From Candidatus Gastranaerophilales bacterium (GTDB taxonomy: Bacteria; Cyanobacteriota; Vampirovibrionia; Gastranaerophilales; Gastranaerophilaceae), in NCBI GenBank assembly GCA_021205645.1, contig JAJPXE010000080.1:1-8389 (forward strand): a DNA stretch of 8,389 nt, read 5' to 3'. The notes under the pieces are model-generated. The model worked only from the letters and a program-made list of their open reading frames with translations. It had not been told where the DNA came from and did not search any database. Below, piece after piece: positions 1 through 6,894 of the stretch (the first letter of the stretch is position 1; each line of letters opens with the position of its first letter). The position numbers were made by a program, and so were the translations under genes.

Positions 1-665
1 AACACAAGCATAAATAAACTCGAAAGCATATATTTCTTAAATTTTTCATCATCTGCTTTTTTATATTCAAGATATGATGAATAAATAATAAACTGGGCAA
101 TTACAAATATAATTGAACCTGTCAGAAAATACGGATTTAGTACATTTACAATCCCGAGTTTTATAAGTGACGAAATATCACTTTTGCGGTCATAATCTAT
201 TAAATAGTTCACCGATAACAGAGAGAGTAAAATTACGTAAGGATACATTCTTATCTCTATTGAATAAAGCACCTGAAAAGTGTTAACCGCCATTAAAAGC
301 ATTGCAATAAGCCCGATTTTTTTTGATGATAATTTTTCGGTAACAATATATGTTAAAGGTAAAAGTGCCATAGAAACAATAATCGATGAGAACCTCAGCA
401 CAAATTCAGAATCTCCGAAAATCCGCATAATAAAATGTAAAATATAGAAATAAAACGGTGTATGCTGCAAATCGTAAGTCCACAGGCAGTTATTAATCCC
501 CGACGGGAAAGAATTGACCGCCGTTGCAATAGAACAACCCTCATCGTACCAGAGAGGGAAATTAATAATTGACATTCTTAAACAAAAACCGCCCAATATT
601 ATCAGAGCAAAAATCGTCCAAAATATAAACTTATTTTCCGTAAAATTTTTCCAAAACTCTTTCAT
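1..665 (-). CDS. Membrane glycosyltransferase, GT39/PMT_2-like (partial, C-terminus beyond the left edge)
   Basis: The minus-strand frame is open from the ATG at 665-663 to the window edge, giving 221 residues of the N-terminal part. Visible features fit the GT-C fold used by polyprenyl-phosphate-sugar-dependent transferases (GT39, PMT_2, ArnT-like). There is a first membrane helix at about residues 13-29. It is followed by WYDEG at 39-43, whose Asp-Glu pair matches the catalytic acidic pair in the first periplasmic loop. HTPFYFYILHF at 68-78 and GDSEFVLRFSS at 84-94 correspond to the usual 'HPPLYY...FG.SEFALRL' stretch. SIEIRMYPYVILLSLLS at 135-151 matches the 'EARMY' segment of the family. 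Further hydrophobic helices follow. Such enzymes move a sugar from a lipid carrier to a lipid or protein on the outer face of the inner membrane; the substrate cannot be told here. The start is supported by GGGAG five bases upstream (675-671). The gene lies 33 nt downstream of topA on the same strand and probably shares its transcript. Full family members usually run to about 450-600 residues, so over half is missing. Confidence 0.85.
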   Translation of the reverse strand, partial: MKEFWKNFTENKFIFWTIFALIILGGFCLRMSIINFPLWYDEGCSIATAVNSFPSGINNCLWTYDLQHTPFYFYILHFIMRIFGDSEFVLRFSSIIVSMALLPLTYIVTEKLSSKKIGLIAMLLMAVNTFQVLYSIEIRMYPYVILLSLLSVNYLIDYDRKSDISSLIKLGIVNVLNPYFLTGSIIFVIAQFIIYSSYLEYKKADDEKFKKYMLSSLFMLV

Positions 666-698
666 AACAGCTCCCGTTATCTTTAATCAGGTATATCA

Positions 699-3008
699 TT
701 ACTGCGGTAATTTTTCAGGTTTATATCCGCAGGCTTTGTTGGAACATTCAAGAACATCTCCGCTTTTGAGAGTTCGCTTAACAATAAGTGAGTTACATTG
801 TGGACAAACATCGCCTGTCGGTTCGTTCCATAACACAAAATCACAATCAGGATAAGAATTGCAGCCGTAAAATATTATTCCCCGTTTGGATTTTCGTTCA
901 ATAATCTCACCCTTGCCACATTTCGGACAGGTTACACCCGTTGTTTTTATTATACTCTTTCTGTCCTTGCATTTGATACATTCCGTGTATCTTCCGTATG
1001 GTCCGATTTTTATATACAAATCGCCGCCGCATTTTTCACATTTTTCGTCGGATTTTTGCGGTTCAGTATCGTTTTTGATAACTCCGCCGGATTTATCAAG
1101 CGACAGTATTGTTTTACATTCCGGGTAACCTGAACAGCCTAAAAATTGCTGACCGTACCGATTTGTTCTGATTACCATTTTCTTTCCGCAGTTTGGACAG
1201 AGCTCATCACTTTCTATTCGGATTTTTTGTGCATTACTCATAACATCGTTTACCGTTTCCATAAACGGGGTGTAAAAATCCTGCAAAACCTCATTCCAGA
1301 CTGCTTTTTTATCGGCAATTCTGTCAAGTTTTTCTTCCATGCCGGCAGTAAAAGCATAATCCATTATATCCGTAAACTGGCTTACAAGCTGTTTTGAAAC
1401 GGTTTTGCCTAAGAATGTCGGAACAAGTGTCTTATCCTGTTTTTCAACATACTGTCTTTGCTGGATTTTAGTAATAATACTTGCATAAGTAGACGGACGT
1501 CCGATACCGTATTCTTCAAGAGCTTTAACAAGTGTTGCTTCACTGTATCTCGGCGGCGGCTGGGTGAAGTGCTGTTTCGGAACAACCTCTTTCATCTCTA
1601 CTACATCACCTTCGTGCAAATCAGGGATTTTTGACTCCTGTTCAGTTTCATTGTCCTGATACAGTTTCAAAAATCCATCGAACAGAACCTTGCTTGTACC
1701 TGTTCTCAGCTCATAATCACCTGCTGTGATATCAACTGTTTTGTTTGCTATTTTTGCTGCTGACATTTGTGAGGACATAAACTTATTCCATATAAGCCTG
1801 TACAAACGGTATTGCTCATCTGTCAGGTATTTTTTAATATTTTCAGGTGTTCTTTCAGGATATGACGGTCTTATCGCTTCGTGGGCATCCTGAACATTTT
1901 GCTTGCCTTTCCCGTACGTATTCGGTGTTTCAGGATAATATTTTTCACCGTAATTATTCAGGATAAAATCCTTTGCCATTTCACGTGCATCATCGGAAAC
2001 CCTTACACTGTCAGTTCTCATATATGTTATTAAACCGACTGAACCCTCTTCAAGCTCAATGCCTTCATATAATTTTTGAGCAATTTGCATTGTTCTTGAA
2101 ACTCCGTAGCCTAATTTTGAACTTGCTTCTCTTTGTAGTGTTGAGGTTATAAAAGGTGCTGTAGGACGCCTTGAAGTTTCACGTTTGGTCACTTTTGTTA
2201 CCGTATAATCAATATTTTTATCTTCAAGATATAATTTGATTTTCAGTGCCTCTTCTTCGTTGTTGATTTCGATTTTACTGTCAACGAATTTAGACAGTTC
2301 CGCCTCAAAAAGTTTACCGTCTTTTAAAAGTTCGACCGTAACACTCCAGTATTCTACAGGAACAAAAGCATCAATTTCCTCTTCACGTTCGCAAATCATA
2401 CGCAGTGCAACGGATTGAACACGACCTGCTGAAAGATGATAATTCCCGAGCTGTTTCCAGAGTACGGGACTTAATTTATAACCTACAAGTTTATCTAAAA
2501 TTTGTCTTGTCTGCTGGGCACGAACTTTATCCATATCTATCTGGCGGTAATGCTCAACAGCATAGCGGACTGCTTTCGGCGTGATTTCGTTAAATTCTAT
2601 TCTGAAAATCTTTTCTTCCGGCACTTTTAACACTTCTTTAACATGCCAGGCAATAGCCTCTCCTTCACGGTCAGGATCGGAGGCAAGATAAACTTTGTCC
2701 GATGATTTTGCTAAAATGTTTAGCTTTGATACAACTTTCTTCTTCTCAGGCAGGATTACAAACGACGGCTTAAAATTGTTGTTAACATCAAAACCTAAAT
2801 CGTGTTGTGACGACAAATCACGAACATGCCCTAAACTTGCTTCAATCGTGTAGTTCGGACCCAAAATCTTTTTAATGGTTTTAGATTTCGCGGGCGACTC
2901 AACTATAACAAGAACTTTCTCACCGCTCGATTTTGAAACGGCAGACTTTTTTGTGTCTGACACAATGCTCTTTTTTATTTTCTTGTTTGTTCCGGCTGCA
3001 GGACTCAT
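699..3008 (-). CDS. topA: DNA topoisomerase I (type IA)
   Basis: This 769-residue protein relaxes negatively supercoiled DNA by cutting one strand through a transient 5'-phosphotyrosine link. The Toprim domain starts at about residue 31 with VLVIVESPAKSKTI (catalytic-site Glu37) and carries the metal-binding DPDREGE at 111-117. The active-site tyrosine is Tyr329 in GLITYMRTDS, with Arg331 two residues on, matching E. coli Tyr319/Arg321. QDAHEAIRP (373-381) and GIGRPSTYAS (501-510) are further family landmarks. The C-terminus holds four Cys4 zinc ribbons: C604/C607/C625/C631, C657/C660/C677/C680, C694/C697/C716/C722 and C735/C738/C755/C760. The length is within the normal bacterial range. About 30 Lys/Ser-rich residues precede the Toprim core, a modest N-terminal extension. 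The ATG overlaps the dprA stop in an ATGA (3008-3005), and there is only a weak purine run (AAGAAA) upstream. This suggests translation is coupled to dprA. Next downstream is the GT-C gene. Confidence 0.98.
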   Translation of the reverse strand: MSPAAGTNKKIKKSIVSDTKKSAVSKSSGEKVLVIVESPAKSKTIKKILGPNYTIEASLGHVRDLSSQHDLGFDVNNNFKPSFVILPEKKKVVSKLNILAKSSDKVYLASDPDREGEAIAWHVKEVLKVPEEKIFRIEFNEITPKAVRYAVEHYRQIDMDKVRAQQTRQILDKLVGYKLSPVLWKQLGNYHLSAGRVQSVALRMICEREEEIDAFVPVEYWSVTVELLKDGKLFEAELSKFVDSKIEINNEEEALKIKLYLEDKNIDYTVTKVTKRETSRRPTAPFITSTLQREASSKLGYGVSRTMQIAQKLYEGIELEEGSVGLITYMRTDSVRVSDDAREMAKDFILNNYGEKYYPETPNTYGKGKQNVQDAHEAIRPSYPERTPENIKKYLTDEQYRLYRLIWNKFMSSQMSAAKIANKTVDITAGDYELRTGTSKVLFDGFLKLYQDNETEQESKIPDLHEGDVVEMKEVVPKQHFTQPPPRYSEATLVKALEEYGIGRPSTYASIITKIQQRQYVEKQDKTLVPTFLGKTVSKQLVSQFTDIMDYAFTAGMEEKLDRIADKKAVWNEVLQDFYTPFMETVNDVMSNAQKIRIESDELCPNCGKKMVIRTNRYGQQFLGCSGYPECKTILSLDKSGGVIKNDTEPQKSDEKCEKCGGDLYIKIGPYGRYTECIKCKDRKSIIKTTGVTCPKCGKGEIIERKSKRGIIFYGCNSYPDCDFVLWNEPTGDVCPQCNSLIVKRTLKSGDVLECSNKACGYKPEKLPQ

Positions 3009-4105
3009 TGTTTCTTGTATCTGTCTCCCGTTGTTTGCTCAATAATACCTTTTAGCTCTAATGTCGTCAACGACATTAAAAGACTGTCTGTTTTTAAACC
3101 TGTTTGAGTTTGTATTTCATCAAAACTTTTAGGCTCTATATCTATTGTATAAAGAATTTTTTTCTCGTCAATCGTTAAATTATTTTCTTTGTTATCAATA
3201 TTTGCGGTTAAAGATAATTGCTGCACTCCGGTTGTCCAGTTGAGGTGGTTTAATATATCATCAGAGTTAGTGACAATTGAGGCACCTGTTTTGATAAGTT
3301 TGTAAATTCCCTCTGTGTTGGGATTTGTAATCAATCCCGGAACGCACATCAGCTCCCGCCCCTGCTCAAGTGTCAGGTTTGCAGTTATTAAAGCTCCGCT
3401 CTTCAAAGCTGCCTCCACAACAAGTGTTCCGTATGAAAGCCCCGATACTATCCTGTTTCGCTGTGGAAAACGGAATTTTAAAGGCTCAAATGTCGGATAA
3501 TATTCTGTTATAACAGCTCCATGACCTGATATAATTTCTTCATACAACGACTTGTTTGACGTCGGATACGTATAATCAAAACCGCTTGCAATAACACCAA
3601 TTGTTTTAAGGTTATTATCCAGTGCAAACCTGTGAGCCGCCGTATCCACTCCCGAAGCAAGACCTGAAACAACGGTTATATCAGTTCCTGTAAAACCGCT
3701 CATAATCTTTTTTAAACTATCCTTTGCATTGTAACTCATTCTTCTTGAACCTACAACCGCAAGAGTATTCTCTAAATTACAGGATAAAATATCACCTTTA
3801 TAATATATAACCGCAGGCGGATCAAAAATATTTTTCAACATATAAGGGTATTTTTTATCCTCAAGTGTCAGGATTTTAATATCCCGTTTCAAAACTTCTT
3901 CATAAACTTTATCGATATCTATTTTTTGCTTTTGCTCAATAAATCGGTCGATTTTGTTCTTTAAAAGTCCTTCTATTTTATACAATTCACCTGTTGGGGC
4001 ATTAAACGCCGTTTCTATATCTCCAAAATGTTCATAAAGCTTTTGTATAAATTGAGAATTTATATGCTCAATAGATGATAATGCAACCCAGTATTTTGTA
4101 TTCAT
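3005..4105 (-). CDS. dprA: DNA-processing protein DprA/Smf (RecA loader)
   Basis: DprA binds incoming single-stranded DNA during natural transformation, protects it and loads RecA. The gene is also found in many bacteria not known to be competent. The 366-residue protein has the usual three parts. An N-terminal helical (SAM/HhH-like) region covers about 1-85. The Rossmann-fold core has VGSRRMS at 118-124, SGLASGVDTAAH at 147-158, FPQRNRIVSGLS at 213-224, and GRELMCVPG with NPNTEG and LIKTGA at 249-275. A C-terminal winged-helix domain spans about 310-366. The core motif usually read as SxGTN appears here as NTEGIYK, a small departure. The ATG at 4105 overlaps the TPR gene's stop as ATGA, and its own stop overlaps topA's start the same way. 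No clear Shine-Dalgarno precedes the start, so translational coupling is likely. A dprA-topA pair is a common bacterial neighbourhood. Confidence 0.96.
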   Translation of the reverse strand: MNTKYWVALSSIEHINSQFIQKLYEHFGDIETAFNAPTGELYKIEGLLKNKIDRFIEQKQKIDIDKVYEEVLKRDIKILTLEDKKYPYMLKNIFDPPAVIYYKGDILSCNLENTLAVVGSRRMSYNAKDSLKKIMSGFTGTDITVVSGLASGVDTAAHRFALDNNLKTIGVIASGFDYTYPTSNKSLYEEIISGHGAVITEYYPTFEPLKFRFPQRNRIVSGLSYGTLVVEAALKSGALITANLTLEQGRELMCVPGLITNPNTEGIYKLIKTGASIVTNSDDILNHLNWTTGVQQLSLTANIDNKENNLTIDEKKILYTIDIEPKSFDEIQTQTGLKTDSLLMSLTTLELKGIIEQTTGDRYKKQ

Positions 4106-4869
4106 AATTTTTTATTTATTCTTTCGATTAATAATTTGACATTTTCTTTTTCTACATCGGGAACATCAAGTTTTATGTAATCTTCAAAAAATTCTATTGA
4201 ATCCACATAATCTCCTCTGGCAAGGAATAACACTCCTAATTTTTTATAAGGCATAGCAAATTTCGTATTTATTGCCGTAGCTTTTAAATAATTGGATATA
4301 GCCCTGTCAATTTCATTATTTGCCTCGTAAGCCTGTGCAAGATAATAATATAAAAACTCATTATTTTCTTTATATTCAATAACATTTTCAAAGTTTGCTA
4401 CAGCATCTTCGTAATTTCCAAGCTCAAACTGAATACGTCCCATATCATAGTAAGCATCATAGTTTTCCGGTTGAGCATCTAATATTTTTTCGAGTTCGCA
4501 AATAGCCATATCATAACGGGCATCTTCAATATAAACCCTTGCAAGCAGATGGGCAATGACATAATTATCGGTTAATTCATAACTTCCTCTCTCTAATACT
4601 CCGATTGCACCGGATAAATCACCATTTTTATAGTATAAATCAGATAAATTTATATATGATTGAGCTATAGACCGGTCAAGTTTTATTGATTTTGTATAAG
4701 ATTTTTCAGCCTGTTCAAATTCGCCCAGCTTCGCATAACACAATCCCATATTATTGTAAATTTCTGCATTGTCTTCTTCATGTTCAAGTATAGAGCTGAA
4801 AACATCTATCGCCTCTTTAAATTGACCATTCTTATATAAATTTATCGCTTTATCTGAATTTTCCGACAT
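4102..4869 (-). CDS. TPR-repeat protein, function unknown
   Basis: The 255-residue protein is made almost wholly of 34-residue tetratricopeptide repeats. I count about seven, starting near residues 3, 35, 69, 103, 137, 171 and 205. The clearest are 35-68 (AEIYNNMGLCYAKLGEFEQA) and 137-170 (YDAYYDMGRIQFELGNYEDA), with the typical G/A/Y/L/A/F/P-like spacing. TPR arrays form a curved helical scaffold for protein-protein binding, and no catalytic domain is present. No signal peptide or membrane helix is visible, so it is probably cytoplasmic. The gene starts 2 nt after the lptA-like stop and overlaps dprA by 4 nt. GGCAGG lies about nine bases before the ATG inside the lptA-like gene's end and may serve as ribosome binding site. 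Its place between the LPS-transport genes and dprA gives no firm clue to its partner. TPR proteins that help LPS assembly (for example LapB/YciM) exist, but those have an N-terminal membrane anchor and a C-terminal rubredoxin-type metal site, both absent here. Confidence 0.9.
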   Translation of the reverse strand: MSENSDKAINLYKNGQFKEAIDVFSSILEHEEDNAEIYNNMGLCYAKLGEFEQAEKSYTKSIKLDRSIAQSYINLSDLYYKNGDLSGAIGVLERGSYELTDNYVIAHLLARVYIEDARYDMAICELEKILDAQPENYDAYYDMGRIQFELGNYEDAVANFENVIEYKENNEFLYYYLAQAYEANNEIDRAISNYLKATAINTKFAMPYKKLGVLFLARGDYVDSIEFFEDYIKLDVPDVEKENVKLLIERINKKL

Positions 4870-4871
4870 TT

Positions 4872-5843
4872 TTAGAAACCTGCCTTTGAGGATGAAACTC
4901 CTGCCTGATGTATAATAGTTTTAACATGTCCTTCAGCATCAAAATGTTTAGGCTCTATAGTGACCTTAATTTTATCAGCAGTGATTTCTTTTTCGTTTTC
5001 TTTAATAGTAGAGCGTCCTATCATAAACACTTCGTTTAATTTATTCGTCACTTTATCCGGATAAGCAACTACCTTAGGACCTTTAGCGAAATATGTATCG
5101 TACCAAGCTCTTACGTTGCCGTTGCCGATAAATATACCCTGTTTTCTGTTATATTGCTGATAATTGGCTTTTAAAACGAATTCTTTGCCGTTGTCAAGCA
5201 CCGTAGAACTGGTCGCATCTCCAATTGCCGTCATTTCTTCATTCGCAGCATCATAAATAAATTGATTAGCCGTTGCGTGGTGTTTTGACTGGTCAATTTT
5301 AGCCCGTCCGATTAAATCTATGCGTTTTAATTCCCCGTGGTTGTCAGTTTGAATTATTGCTTTATCAGTATATGCATTTATATCTCTGTATTTTATAGCA
5401 ACAGAACCGTATGCGGTCATAATATTTGTTCTGACGTCATATTCCTGATTGTCCGCATTGATAACCGCAACCGGTGTTTTACCCTCAGTTATAATCGTCT
5501 GCGTGTCACCTTCAGCTTTGATTACTTTGTTTAAAAGCGAAAATTTTAAAATATTAGCTTTTACCTCTCTTTTTTTGTTGTTTTTAACTTCAAAGGCGTA
5601 AGGCTTATCGTGGAATGTTGCAGTATCAAGTTTTGAATTTTTAACCGTTACATCGGCTCTGTCGCCGATAATGTTAATATCACCGTATTTTACCTTTACA
5701 TCTCCGTCAAATTTTATCTTGCTTTCGCTTTCGGAAAATGTCTGTGTTTTGGACTCTATAATCAAGTCCTCTGCTATAACTCCGATTACACCCAGACAGA
5801 TAACCAGAAGTGATATTATTATTAAAAATTTTTTTCTATCCAT
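4872..5843 (-). CDS. lptA: LptA/OstA-family periplasmic LPS-transport protein
   Basis: LptA proteins form the periplasmic bridge that passes lipopolysaccharide from LptC at the inner membrane to LptD at the outer membrane. This 323-residue protein begins with a lysine-containing N-terminus and a hydrophobic segment at about 6-24, ending VIA-ED, a plausible signal-peptide cleavage site or anchor. The rest is a run of short beta-strand repeats of the OstA type. Examples are KIKFDGDVKVKYGDINIIGDRADV (43-66; split here as KIKFDGDVKVKY and GDINIIGDRADV), VAVINADNQEYDVRTNIMTA (125-144), HHATANQFIYDAANEEMTA (188-206) and KEITADKIKV (285-294). There are probably two or more stacked OstA units. It is much longer than E. 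coli LptA (185 residues), so it may span more of the periplasm or contain an LptD-N-like portion. AAGGGAAT just upstream of the ATG is a fair ribosome binding site. The gene follows lptC by 13 nt. The family call is firm; one-to-one equivalence with lptA is likely but not proven. Confidence 0.85.
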   Translation of the reverse strand: MDRKKFLIIISLLVICLGVIGVIAEDLIIESKTQTFSESESKIKFDGDVKVKYGDINIIGDRADVTVKNSKLDTATFHDKPYAFEVKNNKKREVKANILKFSLLNKVIKAEGDTQTIITEGKTPVAVINADNQEYDVRTNIMTAYGSVAIKYRDINAYTDKAIIQTDNHGELKRIDLIGRAKIDQSKHHATANQFIYDAANEEMTAIGDATSSTVLDNGKEFVLKANYQQYNRKQGIFIGNGNVRAWYDTYFAKGPKVVAYPDKVTNKLNEVFMIGRSTIKENEKEITADKIKVTIEPKHFDAEGHVKTIIHQAGVSSSKAGF

Positions 5844-5856
5844 TTTATTCCCTTTT

Positions 5857-6492
5857 CTACTTATATATTTTTGAACTTGTTGAGCCGCTTATTCTGAAAC
5901 GTGAATAATTTGAGTCAATAAATGCTTTATCCGCTTCAGCATTAAAAGAATTTTTCCTATTGATTTTAACATGCCCTTCGACATTTAATTCTTTTGTTCT
6001 GATATCGTATGATAATCTGTCGGCTTTAAGTGATGTATCATCTTTCAAAACGACAAAAACATTTTCATACAGTATTATCTCCTGAGTTTCTTCGTTATAA
6101 ATCCCTTTAGAGGCTTCAAAGCTCATTTCCACGCTGTTATCTTTATAGAAGTTACCCACAACATTATTAAGGTTAGCTACTTTATGGTCACTGCTATATT
6201 GTCCTGTTTCACCGAATATTTCCCAAAATTTTTCGCCGTCTTTAGTTTCGGTTAAAATCATACTGGCAACTTGAAGCTCTTGTCTGTCTACACCTGAGCG
6301 GAGCATATTTCTGCTAAAATTTGTTGTTATAACACCTGCGGTGATAAATGCCCACATCAATACCATCACAATTGCAAACGCTATTGTAAAATATGTACGC
6401 TGGTGTGTGTCCATTTTTTTCCAGTGTGTTTTTGAGCTTTCATACAAAGATTTAAACTTTGACAAAATATCCTGTAAAAATTTCATATCCAT
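5857..6492 (-). CDS. lptC: LptC-family LPS export protein
   Basis: LptC is a single-span inner-membrane protein that receives LPS from the LptB2FG transporter and hands it to LptA. The 211-residue protein has a polar N-terminal 33 residues, one membrane helix at about 34-56 (TYFTIAFAIVMVLMWAFITA), and a periplasmic beta-jellyroll. The jellyroll carries the LptC pattern: MILTETKDGEKFWEIFGE (78-95), VGNFYKDNSVEMSFEASKGIY (112-132; cited as VGNFYKDN and MSFEASKGIY) and ILYENVFVVLKD (140-151), then LKADRLSYDIRTKELNVEGHV (155-175; LKADRLSYD, ELNVEGHV). The cytoplasmic tail of about 33 residues before the helix is longer than in E. coli LptC (191 residues in all). The start may be the ATG at 6492 or the in-frame ATG at 6486 (Met3). 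Neither has a Shine-Dalgarno, and an extended -10 box abuts them. It is the first gene of the minus-strand operon, directly upstream of the lptA-like gene. Confidence 0.85.
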   Translation of the reverse strand: MDMKFLQDILSKFKSLYESSKTHWKKMDTHQRTYFTIAFAIVMVLMWAFITAGVITTNFSRNMLRSGVDRQELQVASMILTETKDGEKFWEIFGETGQYSSDHKVANLNNVVGNFYKDNSVEMSFEASKGIYNEETQEIILYENVFVVLKDDTSLKADRLSYDIRTKELNVEGHVKINRKNSFNAEADKAFIDSNYSRFRISGSTSSKIYK

Positions 6493-6519
6493 ATTCTAGC
6501 ACATAAATATGTTCTTCAA
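6493..6519 (-). promoter_or_regulatory. Candidate promoter of the lptC operon
   Basis: Reading the minus strand, TAGAAT (6498-6493) is preceded by TGC, forming an extended -10 (TGCTAGAAT). A partial -35, TTGAAG, lies at 6519-6514 with a short 15-nt spacer. Counting from the -10, transcription would start near 6486, which is the A of the second in-frame ATG of lptC. The short spacer and imperfect -35 lower confidence, but the extended -10 and the absence of a ribosome binding site agree with each other. Confidence 0.4.
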
Positions 6520-6627
6520 ATAAAATTCTGAATTCACCTTTCTGACTGCTATATGAGAGAAATGAAACTGTTTTTATGAAACGGTCCTTTTGCGTGCCGC
6601 ATTTTCAGCAGACCGTGCGGCAAAGCA

Positions 6628-6676
6628 GTTAGCACTTGCTCCGCAGCGGCAGCGGGTGTGCGGAGCGGGTGCTAAC
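6628..6676. repeat. 18-bp stem-loop inside the GC-rich island
   Basis: GTTAGCACTTGCTCCGCA (6628-6645) faces TGCGGAGCGGGTGCTAAC (6659-6676) across a 13-nt loop. Sixteen of 18 positions are Watson-Crick. The two exceptions are T opposite G, which would form G-U pairs in RNA read from the plus strand, so that transcript pairs over the full 18 bp. No T-run follows, so it is not a typical intrinsic terminator. Confidence 0.75.
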
Positions 6677-6686
6677 GAGAGCGGCA

Positions 6687-6704
6687 GTGGGAACTGGTTC
6701 CCAC
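6687..6704. repeat. Perfect 8+8 palindrome GTGGGAAC-TG-GTTCCCAC
   Basis: Two perfect 8-bp arms are separated by two bases. This is short and exact enough to be a protein-binding site or the tip of a hairpin. It sits within the GC-rich island, ten bases after the 18-bp stem-loop, and half of it (GGGAACTG) recurs at 6742-6749. Confidence 0.7.
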
Positions 6705-6786
6705 CCGCTCCGCCTGCAAAGCAGTTGCACTGTCTCCGTCCGGGAACTGACACGGTCTGCCGACGGTGAGGGGGCGAAAACATTTT

Positions 6787-6810
6787 CCCCTCTCCTTTTG
6801 GGGTGAGGGG
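6787..6810. repeat. C-tract/G-tract imperfect hairpin
   Basis: CCCCTCTCC (6787-6795) faces GGGTGAGGGG (6801-6810) with one T-T mismatch and a short T-rich loop. C-run/G-run hairpins of this type are common as dispersed intergenic repeats in bacterial genomes. A TTTT precedes it on the plus strand, which becomes AAAA downstream on the minus strand, so it does not look like a terminator for either strand. Confidence 0.55.
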
Positions 6811-6894
6811 GTTATTAGAAAATCGCACGGACGGTCACCTCACCCGCAAGTCTTGCTGCCCACTCCGGACGGAGAGGGCGGGGGTAAATGAGTA

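Larger units (their letters stand above)
6583..6885. repeat. GC-rich intergenic island of nested direct and inverted repeats
   Basis: The 472-nt stretch between lptC and the orphan gene (6493-6964) has no convincing gene. Its core is about 62% GC by hand count, against roughly 35-40% for neighbouring genes. Direct repeats seen are GCAAAGCAGTT at 6620-6630 and 6716-6726 (each followed by GCACT and then CTCCG with small differences), GGTGAGGGGG at 6765-6774 and 6802-6811, and GGGAACTG at 6689-6696 and 6742-6749. Inverted repeats seen are GCAGACCGTG 6608-6617 with 6751-6760, CGGAGCGGGTG 6661-6671 with 6702-6712, TCTCCGTCCGG 6733-6743 with 6865-6875, TGCCGCA 6595-6601 with 6616-6622, and ACGGTC 6581-6586 with 6611-6616. 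This looks like a palindromic intergenic repeat or a MITE-like remnant, perhaps several units that decayed or inserted into each other. No transposase and no clear target duplication are visible. Confidence 0.7.

Noticed and set aside
514..855. A 113-residue open frame on the plus strand
   Set aside because: It lies antisense over the glycosyltransferase start and the topA end. Both have strong family motifs on the other strand.
6562..6582. Direct repeat ATGAAAC at 6562-6568 and 6576-6582 as an operator or target-site duplication
   Set aside because: Seven bases 14 apart in AT-rich DNA is easily chance. The copies do not flank the GC-rich island, so they cannot be its target duplication.
6574..6828. 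An 84-residue open frame on the minus strand across the GC-rich island
   Set aside because: It reads Pro/Arg/Cys/Ala-rich, low-complexity protein (for example NPLTPKGEGK) produced by the repeats themselves. It has no ribosome binding site and no recognisable domain, and its composition is unlike every real gene here. Better explained as a by-product of repeat DNA.
6583..6885. CRISPR array or tRNA-like structure in the GC-rich island
   Set aside because: The repeats are unequal in length and spacing and mostly inverted, not regular direct repeats with unique spacers. No cloverleaf with a T-loop GTTCGA-type motif or anticodon stem could be drawn.
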